Source: Kitagawia praeruptora
Taxonomy: Eukaryota > Streptophyta > Magnoliopsida > Apiales > Apiaceae
Reading direction: 5' to 3'
Assembly (NCBI GenBank): GCA_037693485.1
Contig: CM075352.1
Span: 63,924,001-63,988,000 of the forward strand
DNA length: 64,000 nucleotides
Shown piece by piece: positions 43,688 to 55,960 of the stretch (the stretch's first letter is position 1; every line of letters starts with the position of its first letter). The notes under the pieces were generated by a model. The model worked only from the letters and a program-made list of their open reading frames with translations, had not been told where the DNA came from and ran no database searches. The translations under genes and the position numbers were made by a program.

Positions 43688-44276
43688 CGTTAGGTTAGGG
43701 GACTTACACAATTCGAGATTCACAATCACCAATACAGAGCGCGCACACACCAATCAATAATTGACAAGATCAACCAAAGCGCGGTCAAACACTATTCAAG
43801 TATTACTTCTACTTCTATCAACAATAAGTAAAAGCAAAACAAGAACACACACAATATTTGGCGTGGAAACACCCACGCCCCAAACTTGTATTATTAATCT
43901 TAACAATAATCAACAATACATCAAAACAATAACACCTTAACGGTGTCCCAACCCCTTGATACTTGAGCCAACAATGCTCAAGCATCTCCCAAACAATACT
44001 TAAGACTACATCTCTTAAGCTTTCACATTATCAAACAAATACAATATGACTATGTAAATATAGCCATCCAAAACTTAGCCACCAAGACTTACTATACTTG
44101 TTCTACAAGTCTTACCATACTTGTTACAAGCCTTCCAATTCTTGGCACCCAATTTCCCAACTTAGTGATCAAGACATACCATATATAATAATTGTCTACA
44201 CATACAATTATTATCTTACCCATATATATCTTGGACCACCCAAATCCATAGCATCTTATTGGGTTGAAACCCAACA
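43688..44276 (-). repeat. 5' LTR of small LTR element
   Basis: 589 bp; nearly identical to 42571-43159, with the terminal CA changed to CG. Confidence 0.9.
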
Positions 44277-44448
44277 TACGGTTGAGGTACCGATTTACGA
44301 TTTATCGGGTGATTTGGTTGAAAAATCGGTAATTTATCGGTGATTTTTGCAAAATCGCCCGAATCGGTTCCAAAATTTTGACCGATTTTTGATCGATTTA
44401 TCAGCGATTTTTCAGAAATCGACCGATTTCTATAACAATGGGTATATC

Positions 44449-45348
44449 TGACCCGTAGAATGGAGTTGTCTTGCCTCGTGTACTATTTTTGGCTAAGCAG
44501 GGAGGATCTAGTAAGGGGCACGGAGTAACATGTATTTTTCATAGAATAAAATTTTACGTCTATTTAAAAGTTTTCCGTTAAAAATTCAAAAGTACAAAGG
44601 TGTCTTCTCAAAATTTATTTGGGCCCCCCTAAAGAAAATTTTCTGCAGTTGCCCCTGGTGACATCTGAAGCATGCTTCGTTGAGGTGTTAATTTTATAGA
44701 ATTTGTGAACGACGTGCTAGGAGATATATTTTTCCAGGTCACGGTTTTAATGGCGTAAATGATTAAGTCTGAAGACAATGCAGAAAGGCTTTGAGCGCAA
44801 CATATTTTGGATTGAAACAGGTGCTAATTACCGATATTAATCATAACCAAAGGCTCAAAGATCCCTTGACCAGTAATGTTGGCCTAATTACAGAGCTCAA
44901 CAACAATATTCGAAGTGCAATCAATTCAAACGCTGAACTAAAACTTTAAATTTATTATGCTGAATCGTTCCATGTCTCAGCTGTAAATAAGTCAGCGGGA
45001 CAGGAACACTTGAGTAACACAAAAGGTACCAAGAAGAGAGTTCATAGAAATTTTCCATTCTCAGTCTCAGTGTTGAAGATGTTTATAATCAAACGCCTCA
45101 GTAACGAGGTGAATAATTTGAACATCACGAAAAGAACTACTGCAAACACTTAAAACCAAATAATTATCAACTGCCAGAACAACAAATTTGCTCAATATGT
45201 TGAATGAACTACTGATTCTTGGATTTTCAGTCATTACATTTGTTCCTCAATAAATATTTCTGAATTTGTGATAGCAGTCCCAAAGAATATATATTTACAA
45301 AATAAACACAAGCAAGTTCTATGTCTTTCTTATTGTTGTATGTAGAGG
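44449..45348. other. 3' flank of the NAD(P)-binding gene
   Basis: No gene seen. The part next to 45348 is expected to be the 3' UTR of the minus-strand gene. Confidence 0.5.
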
Positions 45349-48300
45349 CTATTCCTCTGCTTTCTCTACCAATTTTGTGAAGCAGTCCTTCCAGTTCATA
45401 ACCTTCTCTTCACCATTAACCACCTGGTGGCAGACAGTCGAAAAAATGGCTAAATTAATATTCTGCATTACATAAGAGCCCTGTGTTTGAATGTTGAGAT
45501 TTTGAAAGGAAGTTACATATCATGGTGAATTGTTAACCGCTTGCTTGATACACTACACATCAGATAGCAAAATAAATACTGATTTCCTCTTTGTAAGATG
45601 CATGATATTCATTTTTAGTTCACTGGTTCACTTGACTATATATATAGGTAGGACAAAAAAGGATATTGGAAACATGCAGAACATTGATTTACTGTAGAGC
45701 AAATTCAGAAGAATATATACCTAAGCATGATATTGACACAAATCTACTGTTTCTGGTTTTATTTCTATCTCTATGAATGGCAAAATATACAAAGGATAGA
45801 GCATGCCATATTGAATAGCGCACACGCATAGAACAGAACATGCTCTATAATAAAATTTTACAAGACAATTATGTTAATAGAAAACTTATAAATAGATACA
45901 AGATATCTATTATTTTAATTAACCTCAAAAGTCAGTCCTTGTTTTGGTACAGTGTCAAGAGCTTCCACACATATGAATGCAGCATCCTCCTTGCTTAAAG
46001 TTCCTTGTGCCGCACTACCCTGACATACAAATGTCAAATGTCAAACCATAAAATGCATATGCACACATTTCAGTTTGAAGCTCGTGTGTTCATGACTTCA
46101 TGATATACAACTATCCAATTATCTCAGGACCTGGGAAATAAAGAACGCAGGGGAAAACAAATATTAGAATTTTCAATCTTGTAAATTGCTGACAATCTCT
46201 CTCTACATATAAATATTTAGAAATGATTATATGTTCTGCTGTACGCATTTTGCATAAACAATAAAATCAAAGTTCTAGTGAACTATAAGTGAGGGGGTTC
46301 CCCTACAACCACCGATGGACTACATGTCTACATTAGACCAACAGGCATGTGCCCCCGATAAAATTTGAATTGTGTTTGTAAATTTTATAAATTATTGCTA
46401 AATGTTTTGTTCATGTACTCAATCTTTTTTTTTTTTTTGCACAAGAAAAAATTAAAATGTAATACATGCATATAAGCAAGTTATATACATTTATATACTA
46501 AGTTAAAGCTAAGTTAATACTTTATTAAATGATTTAAATCCACCATTAATACCAAATCTATTTCATTTAAATACTTATACAGGAAATAGAGGATTTTTGT
46601 GAATATTCAAGGATTCCACTGTAATGAAAGGTTTTGCACTAGTAGACACATGTGATGAATATACCTCTTTAAAGCTGAAACCTTGCTTCCCGCCAGGGGT
46701 ATTTGTAAGCGACCCAGTTCTGATAATAGTGTAAGGAATTCCTGAATTTCTTATCACAGATTCATCTTGTTCTGCCAGTTTTTTGGCATTGCCATTCATG
46801 ATGGCTTGTAAACCACTGCTACCTTCATAAGCAGACAACTAAAATCTTATCAAACACATAACAAACAGAATTCATTAACAACAAAAATGAGCCTGCACAT
46901 GCAAGAAAATGGAAGGATTACCTGAGATAAGAGGATAACATGCTGAACCCCCTTCAAACTCTCAACAGAGGATATGAAACCTTCCTAAAATACAGCATTG
47001 TTGCCAAAATTTGTGACAATTAGGTTTATATAGATAACAGTGATACACAAGAAACCAATATGCATAATTAGAAATGTTTCAGTGACTTCATACACCTGAT
47101 TACGAGATTGACAAGTAATATTTATCAATAAACTAAAGTTAAAGAATGACCTAAGATGCATACATTAGGGCATATTATTGCACGAACACCTCTTAGAGCC
47201 TTCTTTAGAAAGCGTTCGTCATTAGCATCTCCAGCCATTGACTTCAAAATCACAATCAAAATCGATCATCAGTGATACAACATGACATGATATCACCGAT
47301 CATGTAATTAATATGTCATCCACCAACCTCAACGTAAGTACCAAATGACTCAATTGCCGCACGCTTGTCCTTCACCAGTGCTTTAACTCGACTTCTTTTG
47401 ATGATCAATGATAATATTACCATCTACAAATTTTGGAGATTTACGGCTAAAAAATGATTTGCCATAAAGTAGAATTACTTGCAAAGAAAGACCATAACTG
47501 GGAACAAAGAGATTAGGCATTAATTTTGTCATTACTATAGTATATACTCTGTTTTTTGTTTACTCCTCATTTATGCCATCTAAAAGCTATCATATCAACA
47601 AAAGAAGAAACGACATACATATTAATTTTCGGGTACATAATAACAATGTATATTCACAAACAGAAATAACTGTGCACATAATTAAATTGATGAATTCAAA
47701 ACACACCTGACCAATCTCATTATCTCCGTCTGTCACCAGGACCGCATCCCGAACTTCACCTTCTTCTGCATGTCAACGAGCATAGGCAAATGATTATGAG
47801 ATCACTCCAATCAGTATATATATACATCTTTGAGTTATTAAACAAGAAAAGGTGAAAAACCTGGAGCGCCATCCTCATCTTCCAAATTGGATGCATCCTT
47901 TGGAAGGATATCAGGTGCCCCGTACCATTTTCTCAATTTAGGCCCTCCTACATTCATTAAAAAGTAAAGCTTATGGTTTCAAAAACATAACTTCGCCAGG
48001 ATAGATTTCAATAAGATTGCCTCAAATTCTGAACTTAAGTGGTTATGTCTATGTCCCATCAGTAAAGATAGCTGCAATGCTACAGTTGGGGGGGGGGGGG
48101 GGGTTTAAATTTATACATTTTTCGGTCATTACATTTAGAATTCTCAATGTAGATTGTAGAGTAGCCAAAAGTTATCAGCTTGAGTATAATTAGTACTTAT
48201 TGTTGTCTTCACAATTACAAGTTTTTAATAATGTTGTATGTGTTTTTATAAGATTGATCAAGAATATGTAGGTAGGTCTATTCATTAGTCTAAAAAAAGA

Positions 48301-48717
48301 CTCTAACTTTACAGCATCATGATTAGCCAGTGTGATCATGTCAGCATATTAATCTAAGACGCTTTCTCTTGACTGTTTATACGATAAATAATCCCAATAT
48401 AAGTAGGCTCTAGTCTACGCAAACATTACCTCTACTAACAAAAACAAGAGAACTTTGAACAAACAATTTTGAGAACAGAAATCTCAGAGCTTGCAAGATT
48501 GTAGCTAGACCCAGATAATCAAATCAGGAGAAAATGAAGTACCTTCAATGTAATCAAGAATTTGATCCATAAAGCTAAGCTTATTACTATTTTTCTTGGA
48601 AGCAAAGCATGTAAAAACAGGGTAATGGGCACAAGAGACAGAACATGTTATGTTTCTTGAAGATGTTGATAATGTAATGCCACCAAAAGCTGAAGGAACA
48701 CAAGTAGCAGCAGCCAT
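45349..48717 (-). CDS. Plastid NAD(P)-binding Rossmann-fold protein, 9 exons
   Basis: Atypical short-chain dehydrogenase-like protein of 300 aa. Exons: 48717-48543, 47947-47861, 47765-47707, 47423-47328, 47241-47164, 46984-46922, 46838-46665, 46019-45924, 45423-45349 (903 nt; all phases agree). The first 40 or so residues are rich in Ala/Ser/Thr with few acidic residues, as in a chloroplast transit peptide. The Rossmann start reads VLVTDGDNEIGQMV, so the usual TGxxGxxG is altered. Other motifs: VKALVKDKRAAIESFG, YTIIRTGSL, PGGKQGF, SKEDAAFICVEAL. It resembles Arabidopsis At1g72640 as I remember it; substrate unknown. It is divergent to the TRF-like gene at 49587. Intron 1 contains a 16-base G run (48088-48103, plus strand). 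Confidence 0.9.
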
Positions 48718-49586
48718 TCAATTCAATCTTCACACACTTCACTTCTTATCACACATTATTTCATTGTAATAAAAAACTAACTTCATTTAGCTTGCAGGGG
48801 TATTTTTGTCCTGCTTTATTATTTGAGTTCTTTGACATCGTTTTGTGGGGGGTACTTTTGTCCATTTAAAAAATTACACTTTGTTTGTGTTGTGGAGAAA
48901 GTGAGAAACCAACCATATGGACTCCAAACCATGTTATTAAATCCAGTTTATTTAAATTTTGGAATCCACACTCAGTTTGATAACGATTGCTGTAACACTG
49001 AGCCAAGAAAAAGAAAGCCAGAGAGCTTCAAACAAAAGCTATAAATAAATCCCACAAATTTGCATCTTCTTTTTGAAATTTTCTTGAAAATATCGTTCAA
49101 AATCATCATTTTTGATGAGGGTAAGGTGGATTTTAATGAATTTGTATTTTTTTTCTTGTTTTTTTGTTTAATTCATTCAATCTTTACTAATCTTGCATAC
49201 TTTTGTTTGACACAGTTATTGAGGATCACAGGGAGTAATTAACATCATCTAGTTTGGTTATTATTCTATGGTGAGATCAATTTTTAACTGTTTACCTATG
49301 TATTTCATTTCAATCATAATATGTATGTGTGTGTGTGTGTATGTGTGTGTATTTCTATTGAAAAAGGCATAATTAAGGTAATTAAGGTGTATCTGTAAAA
49401 GGGTATGATTTTGTGATGATGAAATGAATGTAAAGACATTGAATTTTAAATAAAGTTAGGATCTTGGGTTTAATTTTGACATTGTAAAATTAAGGGTTTT
49501 GATCAGTGGTACAATGTAAAGTTAAGGTTTTTTTTTGCATTTACAGTTGGTTTATCTGAGTTGCGACTTGCTAGTGGTGGATTTCC
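48718..49586. promoter_or_regulatory. Shared divergent promoter region and 5' leader
   Basis: 869 bp separate the two divergent start codons. The right side includes the 5' leader of the TRF-like gene: an acceptor TTTGCATTTACAG at 49546 implies an upstream non-coding exon whose donor I could not fix. A (GT)n run lies at 49322-49350. No clear TATA box for either gene. Confidence 0.5.
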
Positions 49587-52500
49587 ATGGAAACAGTGGT
49601 TGAGGTAGAGGTAAATGCTGAATCTAAGTCAGAGGTCTCGAAAACTAGTTCTGCCGAGAAGTCACTGAAGTTGATTGCTGATCCTGTTGTTTACCAGCTC
49701 GTTCGGGTACTCTTTACAAATTTTATGCGTGTACCAATGTACAATTAGTACTTTCAGAGCAAAACGGGATCTGTATAAAAGGTGTCTTTAGACTTTAGGT
49801 ATGCATGTATAGAAGATAACGAGATTCGTTCTCAGACAAAGAAAAAAGATCATAAACTTCTAACTTTTGTAGAATGGGATAATATATATAAATATATGTG
49901 ATCAATAGGAGACTGCTTGTTTAAGCGATCACAGGTTTCCTCTTTTTGCATTTCATTGTTAGATTTCTCCTAGGTAATTATTTTGAAATAATGCATCATT
50001 GATCTATTATTCATATTTAACTCATAACAGGAAACTGAAAGTTTCGCAAATGGGTGTAGCTAATAAAACCATTGAGGTTATAAGTAAAAGCCTACAGTGG
50101 CAAACCTGTTTTAGATATGCAATAGTAAGTCATCTGTTATATTGGAAAGGACTTTATTTACTCTGGAATATGGATGGATATAAGGCTGATCTTACTATCA
50201 TGTCTTATCTTAGTTAAACGAGTTGTCTATGATGCATAAAAAGGGCTAAACTGGTAATTACTTCAAATATATACTTGAACGGGTTTGTACACCAAACCAG
50301 TGAAATATTCATGTGGGAATTGATGAACATATAGAGGCACACATTAAGGGCATGCTTAGATTTTAAAGGATGATGTCAGGGTTGATTATCAATAACTTAG
50401 GAATTAGAAGTTCTGATTTTGTGTCCATAATGTAGGTTGAAGGTGATGGGAGATTGGTGCCTGCTACAGATGAAGAAGTATTTGAGGTTGAAGATTTGCT
50501 TGACGATGGGAAGAGTACGCGGATTCTCGCTGACACTGGGAGGGATGTAGAATGTACTTCAAACAGTAAAATATCTTCAGGTACAGCTCACCTGAAAGGA
50601 ATGTTGAATACCACCATTCCTTTTTGTCTGTGTTTCATAGTCTTGCCTTGCTGGTTCCCAGGACACTGGATAGTTTAGAACACAATCAATAACTTAAGAC
50701 AGCCCAGTAAACTAACAATCTGGTTTGTGGATGGTGACTGATATGCTCTTTGTATCATTTCCCATATACTAGAAGCTTAGTGAAAGTCCAATGCAATGCT
50801 ATCCTTGGTTCTATTGCTATATTATAGTACTAAGTGCTAAAAAATTCATCTCCAAAGGGGTGCTATAGTTGGATGCAAATATGCATAAATGCATTCTTGG
50901 TTGTAAATATAAAACCAAGGATGCATTTATGCATCCATGCCACATCATCATTTAACCATTTATGAGTTAGATGTTGGTGTACTTTAAATGGAAGTTAGGA
51001 GAGTGAGACAAAAAATTTGTTAAATTTGGAACTATTTGGATGTAAAATGCAACTAGGATTGGAGTTGAAATTCTATTTTAGCACCAAAAACACTTTTTGA
51101 TGCTAAATTATAGCAATAGCTATAGCTATTTTACATCTAGCATTGGGCTCGCTCTTATAATAGGATCCACTGCACATGTGGTTCAGCGTATAGTCAGATA
51201 TTCTTTCTTTGATGTACTCTAGTCCTTTGCTCGACGTCTGTGCTTTCTCTAATTTAGAATTACTTCCAGGTATATTGCAATCTGAGAATCTAGAACCTTG
51301 CTCAGATAAGTCAGGAGAAGTACTTGACTTGGAAAGTAATTCGATGAAGTCAAATACCCAAATACAGGTATATTTTGCTTTAAGCCTACACTTTCTACAT
51401 AATTTCCTTATGTATTAGTCAGACCTAAAAACATTATTTATTATGAGTATTCTTCCTTTGTTTCAGCTATCGCTGCTCTGATTGTCAGTCTATGTATATA
51501 ATTTTATTATTGCTATAAATATTAGCTGTATATTTAGAGCCGTAGATCAATTCTATACTCCTTTTCCTTTACTTGTATTTTCATTTTTAGAATTGGTTTT
51601 AATCTTCACCTTTAGCAGGTAAGTTTTAAGAATCTTATAATATATAGATATCCCAGAAAAGGTTAAGTAGGTAATTATTTTGCTTGCAATCTTCTTTATA
51701 GGAAGTAGTTGCTTCATTGGCACCAAGTACAACTGACACTCATCCGTCTGAAAGTGGGGAATGCTCAAATCCTCAGGTTGGGGTGACAGGAAGTGAATCA
51801 TTAAATTCAAGTGCCTGTAATATTTCAAAGCCCAATTTCTCTAAGTTGAAGGGGGAAATATGCTTGAACAAACTTTCTGTTCGGGAACTTCATGAAATTT
51901 TCAGAGCAATATTTGGACGAGTGACTACTAACAAGGACAAACAGTGGCTTAAAAGGAGGATTTCTATGGGGCTAACTAATTCTTGTGATGTTTCAACTAC
52001 AACTTTCGTAATAGAAGACCATAAAGTGGTAAAGAAAGGGAAAGAAGAGAACGGTAGGATTGCCGAGGTTAAACATTCCAAGGATCCTATCAAAGGAGCA
52101 ATGGATAAGATTTGTAAAGGTTCATCATCTGTCGCAAAAAAGGAAGTGGAGAGTCATCTAAGCTGTTCTGGAAAGAGAGGTTCATCATCTGTCGCAAAAA
52201 AGGAAGTGGAGAGTCATCTAAGCTGTTCTGGAAAGAGGATGCGAAATGCTAATGTGGTGTATGATCATGATAAAGAAGATGTTCTCACAGAATCGAGAGC
52301 AGACAAAAGGGTTCGGAAACCTACAAAAAGATATATTGAAGAAGTTTCAGAAGAAGAATCTAGAGAAACTAGCGGAAAAGTAACCTCTAAAGTTACAGGG
52401 TCAGGACATTGCCAATCATCTTCTATACCCAGTGTCCAGCCTATTCAAAATATGAGGTCGGATGGGAGACCATTTGTCATGAGGCAGGATTCTCTTGGAG

Positions 52501-55427
52501 GTTCTGGAATTCAAATTCCATATGTCTCTCGGGTTCGAAGATGTCGTCCAAGAGAAAATTATATGACTTTTATGGTAATGTGAAACAAAGTCTATATACA
52601 GATATGAACCGCATGGATTTACTAATTTAAGTTCATGTATTTTAAGTTATTTGTGGTGATTAGTAACAACTGTCATTATAAATCATACCATGTATTAAAT
52701 AGGATGACTTCTTGCTCTTTGATTTAAACATTTATCCTTTAGTCAGTTGGATTCCAAATAATTCAAGTGGTTCTCTGTAAGTCATTGTCTAAAAGACAAG
52801 CCGAGTAAACCTGAAAATTTTAGGTCTCCTTTACACTTCAAGTATGACTTGTACTAGTATATGCCTGTCTACTCCACATTTTGGTCTGTGCCTCGCCCTG
52901 GGCACAATGTAGCTCTAGTTTTCTTTGAGCAATTCATGTGAATCTATTAATTTAGATATGCTTGATGTATGTCATATCAGTAATTCTCTATTTTTACTGA
53001 TATGAACGTAATAAAACTCAAAACATATGATCCCCTTGACTAAAGTTGCATATGATATGTTTGCGGATGACCTGATGTACCTTTTACGGATCATGAAAAT
53101 CTGAACTTCAAGGCAAAGTCTTTATGTTACTATACATACATGCTGTGAGAGGCTTATTGATGAAAACTGCATCTGTTCATCTGGCCTTTACTTTTTAACA
53201 TTTAGTTGTGCAATTGGTGCCTACATCTTTGATACGGAAGTTGATCACGTTCTTATCTAATATGTAGAAACTTCAACCAAGTGAAGTGAGCATGCCTTCA
53301 AAAGTGGTTAAAAAGGCATTAGAAATGTGTGATTCTCGACCAGATAGTGAAGAAGGGAACAATATCGTTAAAGCAGGATCATCCCCTGAACGGGTTCAAC
53401 AACCTGTAAGTCTTTGATATGCCCCACAGCAATTTGATTGGTTTCTTTCTTTAATTTACATGTCCTATTTTCATTTTCTGGAATCCTTAAGCGTTTATAG
53501 GTCTCAACCTTGTGTTACTCAGTTTTAAATTATCTTCTATTTTGCTGGTACTCATACTGCTTTCTTTCATGTTGTCAATCTTGTGCCTTTTATGTGAGAT
53601 TTGATATCATATATATATAGGGGGAGATTTCATATGTTGCTTATCAATGTAATCATGTATAGAGGAATTCTGTTTGGATGGTAATGAGTTGATGGGTTTT
53701 TATCACGTCTTTTTCTCATCTCAGTGGAAATTTACTCTTCCTGTGACTTTCCACTTGCAAACGATTTTAATGTATAAAGAAGGGAGAAAGACAGGGAATA
53801 GGATTTTTGCACTTACAGCTGTATCGGCTCTCAAGAAAGTAAGTTTAACTTGATTAAAGAAAAAGAAAAAAGACCTTATGTTTTAGGCTCTCAAAAGGAA
53901 CTAATATTCTCTAAATATATTTGTATTTTGGCTGAGGTTATCTAACTAGAAATGTCCTCTTATAAACTGTTTACATATGTAGGAGAGACCTTTTTTTTTT
54001 TAATGCAAATGAAAGTTAGTGTTTTCACTTGCATAACTACCCATTCAGATATATCTGTTTCTTTAGGAGAACTACTATGATGCATTAGTTGACTTGAATA
54101 TGTAGATTCATGCACTCTGAAGCTAGCCAGAATCTTCAACATTGTTTCTTAGGTTATATTTTGACATTACCAACAGCTATATGAATTTATATGGATAAGA
54201 AAGAAACTACAGTAGCCTGGTATAATAGCAATGTAAAGAATTGCTAAAATCTTAGTTACAATTAGTTCAGTTCAGCTGCTTTACTCGTTGTTGGCTTGTT
54301 TATTGGGCTTCACAGTTATGTCTTTCATGTTGTATGGTGTATTGTTTGTTTGTTTCATTATAATGTTATTGCAAGTTGGTAACTGTTATCTTCCGTTACT
54401 AATATATGAACAATTTTTTTTCTGTATAGCGTATAAATAAACCAGAGAAAGCTGAGGAGAACTCAGAAAGGATAACTGAGTTTGCTAAGGATGATTTGCA
54501 GCTGCAACTCACAGATCCATCTAGTTATTATTCCGATGATGGTATAGCAACTGTACCTACAGCGACTGGCAGAATGCGGAGGAAACATCACCGGATATGG
54601 ACATTGAATGAGGTTGTTAAGCTGGTTGAAGGTGTAGCAAGATATGGTGTTGGTAGATGGTCAGAGATCAAACGGGTTTTTTTTGCTTCACATTCACACC
54701 GAACCTCAGTAGATCTGAAGGTATATATATATATATATCTCAGTGTAATGGGCATGCACTCTAAAAGAATTTTAATACTATGTTTTTATTGAATCGAAGG
54801 AATGGTTTGCCGTTGGGTTGTAAACTAGTTATCTTTTTGCAGGACAAATGGAGGAATTTGCTGAGAGCTAGTTTTGCACAATTACCTTCAGACAAAGGGG
54901 TAAGCTATATTTCCAGAGTTTGTCTGCTGATTTTTTTTTTCTAATTATTTTTGTGTTGATATTATCTACATCCATTGTTGAGGTATCACATTTGCAGCGA
55001 AGGTATGATGCATAACTATCAGGATATTAACCAATTAATAATGTTGTACTCTTCGGCGTGTTCATACACTTGATTAATTGCAATAGTCTTCTTTCAGTAA
55101 TTAGTATATCCTAGTAGGACATGTTTCTTATCCTTAACAATTTACATGATCAATCACATAGACAAAAGGAACCAAGTCTAGCGTGCATGGGGTTTGAGTT
55201 TTCAGTGAGTGGGTTGACATTATTGTGTTCATGCTAATGACTTGGTTAAGAAGTTGCAGGTGGATAATTCCCGAAAACATGCTTCTATTCCAATTCCGGC
55301 TCCAATATTAGTTCGGGTGAGAGAGCTAGCAGAAATGGAAGGCCAGTTTCCACCAAATATCAGTGGAGTCAAGTTTGCTAGACACAGTGTTAGGGATGTG
55401 CATGAAAGGAGATCAGGGTACTTGTAA
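49587..55427 (+). CDS. TRFL6: TRF-like Myb/SANT telomeric-repeat-binding family protein, 8 coding exons
   Basis: Nuclear DNA-binding protein of 629 aa. Exons: 49587-49706, 50436-50580, 51270-51367, 51702-52574, 53268-53405, 54430-54720, 54843-54899, 55260-55427 (1890 nt; phases agree). The N-terminus has VYQLVRVEGDGRLVPATDEE. The middle is Ser/Lys-rich and probably disordered, with NLS-like basic stretches. A C-terminal Myb/SANT domain spans exons 6-7 (HHRIWTLNEVVKLVEGVARY, GRWSEIKR, then DKWRNLLRAS). The tail has PILVRVRELAEMEGQFPPN. This layout fits TRFL3/TRFL6; TRFL6 is preferred because its Arabidopsis locus adjoins the homologue of the divergent neighbour. Single-Myb TRFL proteins of this subgroup bind telomere repeats weakly or not at all. 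Exon 4 carries an exact 60-bp tandem duplication. Confidence 0.9.
52118..52237 (+). repeat. Exact 60-bp tandem duplication in TRF-like exon 4
   Basis: Two identical 60-bp units back to back, adding 20 residues (GSSSVAKKEVESHLSCSGKR) in frame. Confidence 0.95.
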
Positions 55428-55960
55428 CAGAGTATATGCATTTTTTTTCTTTTGTTGCCTTTCTAAAAGAAAATAAGAATATTAGTTATATATAATATGA
55501 AAGTTGTATCGTCCTCGTTTTAATGTGGATTTTGTAAACAAGTTCGCCATGTGAAATGTGGTCCGGACCTAGTTGCAATAACATTACTTTTAACAGAAAA
55601 AATCCAGAGGGACGGGTTCAAATTGGAGATGGTTGTCTTCAGTTATTCCAGATTAGAGTTGGCCTTTCTATCTTGGAAGATTAAGTGTTGATCAACGCAA
55701 GCCTGTGCATCTGGTATGGTGTAATTTGAATAACCCTGTGGGTTCAAATGGAAAACCGACTACAAGAAAAGAAAAGGAAGAATTAAAAAAATGAGAAATA
55801 TTAAATATTTAGGGTGGTGCAAAATGCAGGTCATTTTTACCAAATGCAGTTACCTTATACCTAGATGCACGCACATGCAGTCTTAAATACATGTGACATT
55901 ATATTATATTAATAATTAATTTTTTTTTTGATAAAATATGATCATATGTGACATTAAAAA
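55428..55960. other. 3' flank of the TRF-like gene
   Basis: Expected 3' UTR followed by AT-rich intergenic DNA; no further exon seen. Confidence 0.5.

Larger units (their letters stand above)
42571..44276 (-). mobile_element. Small non-autonomous LTR retrotransposon (TRIM/SMART-like)
   Basis: Two 589-bp LTRs with about two differences, TACGG target duplication on both sides (42566-42570, 44277-44281), a minus-strand primer-binding site TGGTATCAAGAG (43685-43674, tRNA-Met-like with one extra base) and a polypurine tract GAAGGGGAGGAT (minus, 43171-43160). The internal region is only 528 bp. It holds no gag or pol; short minus-strand frames (68 and 78 aa) are without recognisable domain. It must be mobilised by another element. 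Confidence 0.88.
42536..44440. mobile_element. Second hAT-type MITE, split by a small LTR element
   Basis: Starts CAGTGTTGCATATTTCG and ends TATAACAATG, flanked by GGTCTATC (42528-42535) and GGTATATC (44441-44448), an 8-bp duplication with one mismatch. The interior is full of CGATTTATCGG words like those in the MITE at 26698. Removing the LTR element leaves about 190 bp. Confidence 0.6.

Noticed and set aside
48088..48103. 16-base G run as a regulatory G-quadruplex
   Set aside because: A homopolymer run in an intron; more simply a mononucleotide repeat or sequencing-prone tract.
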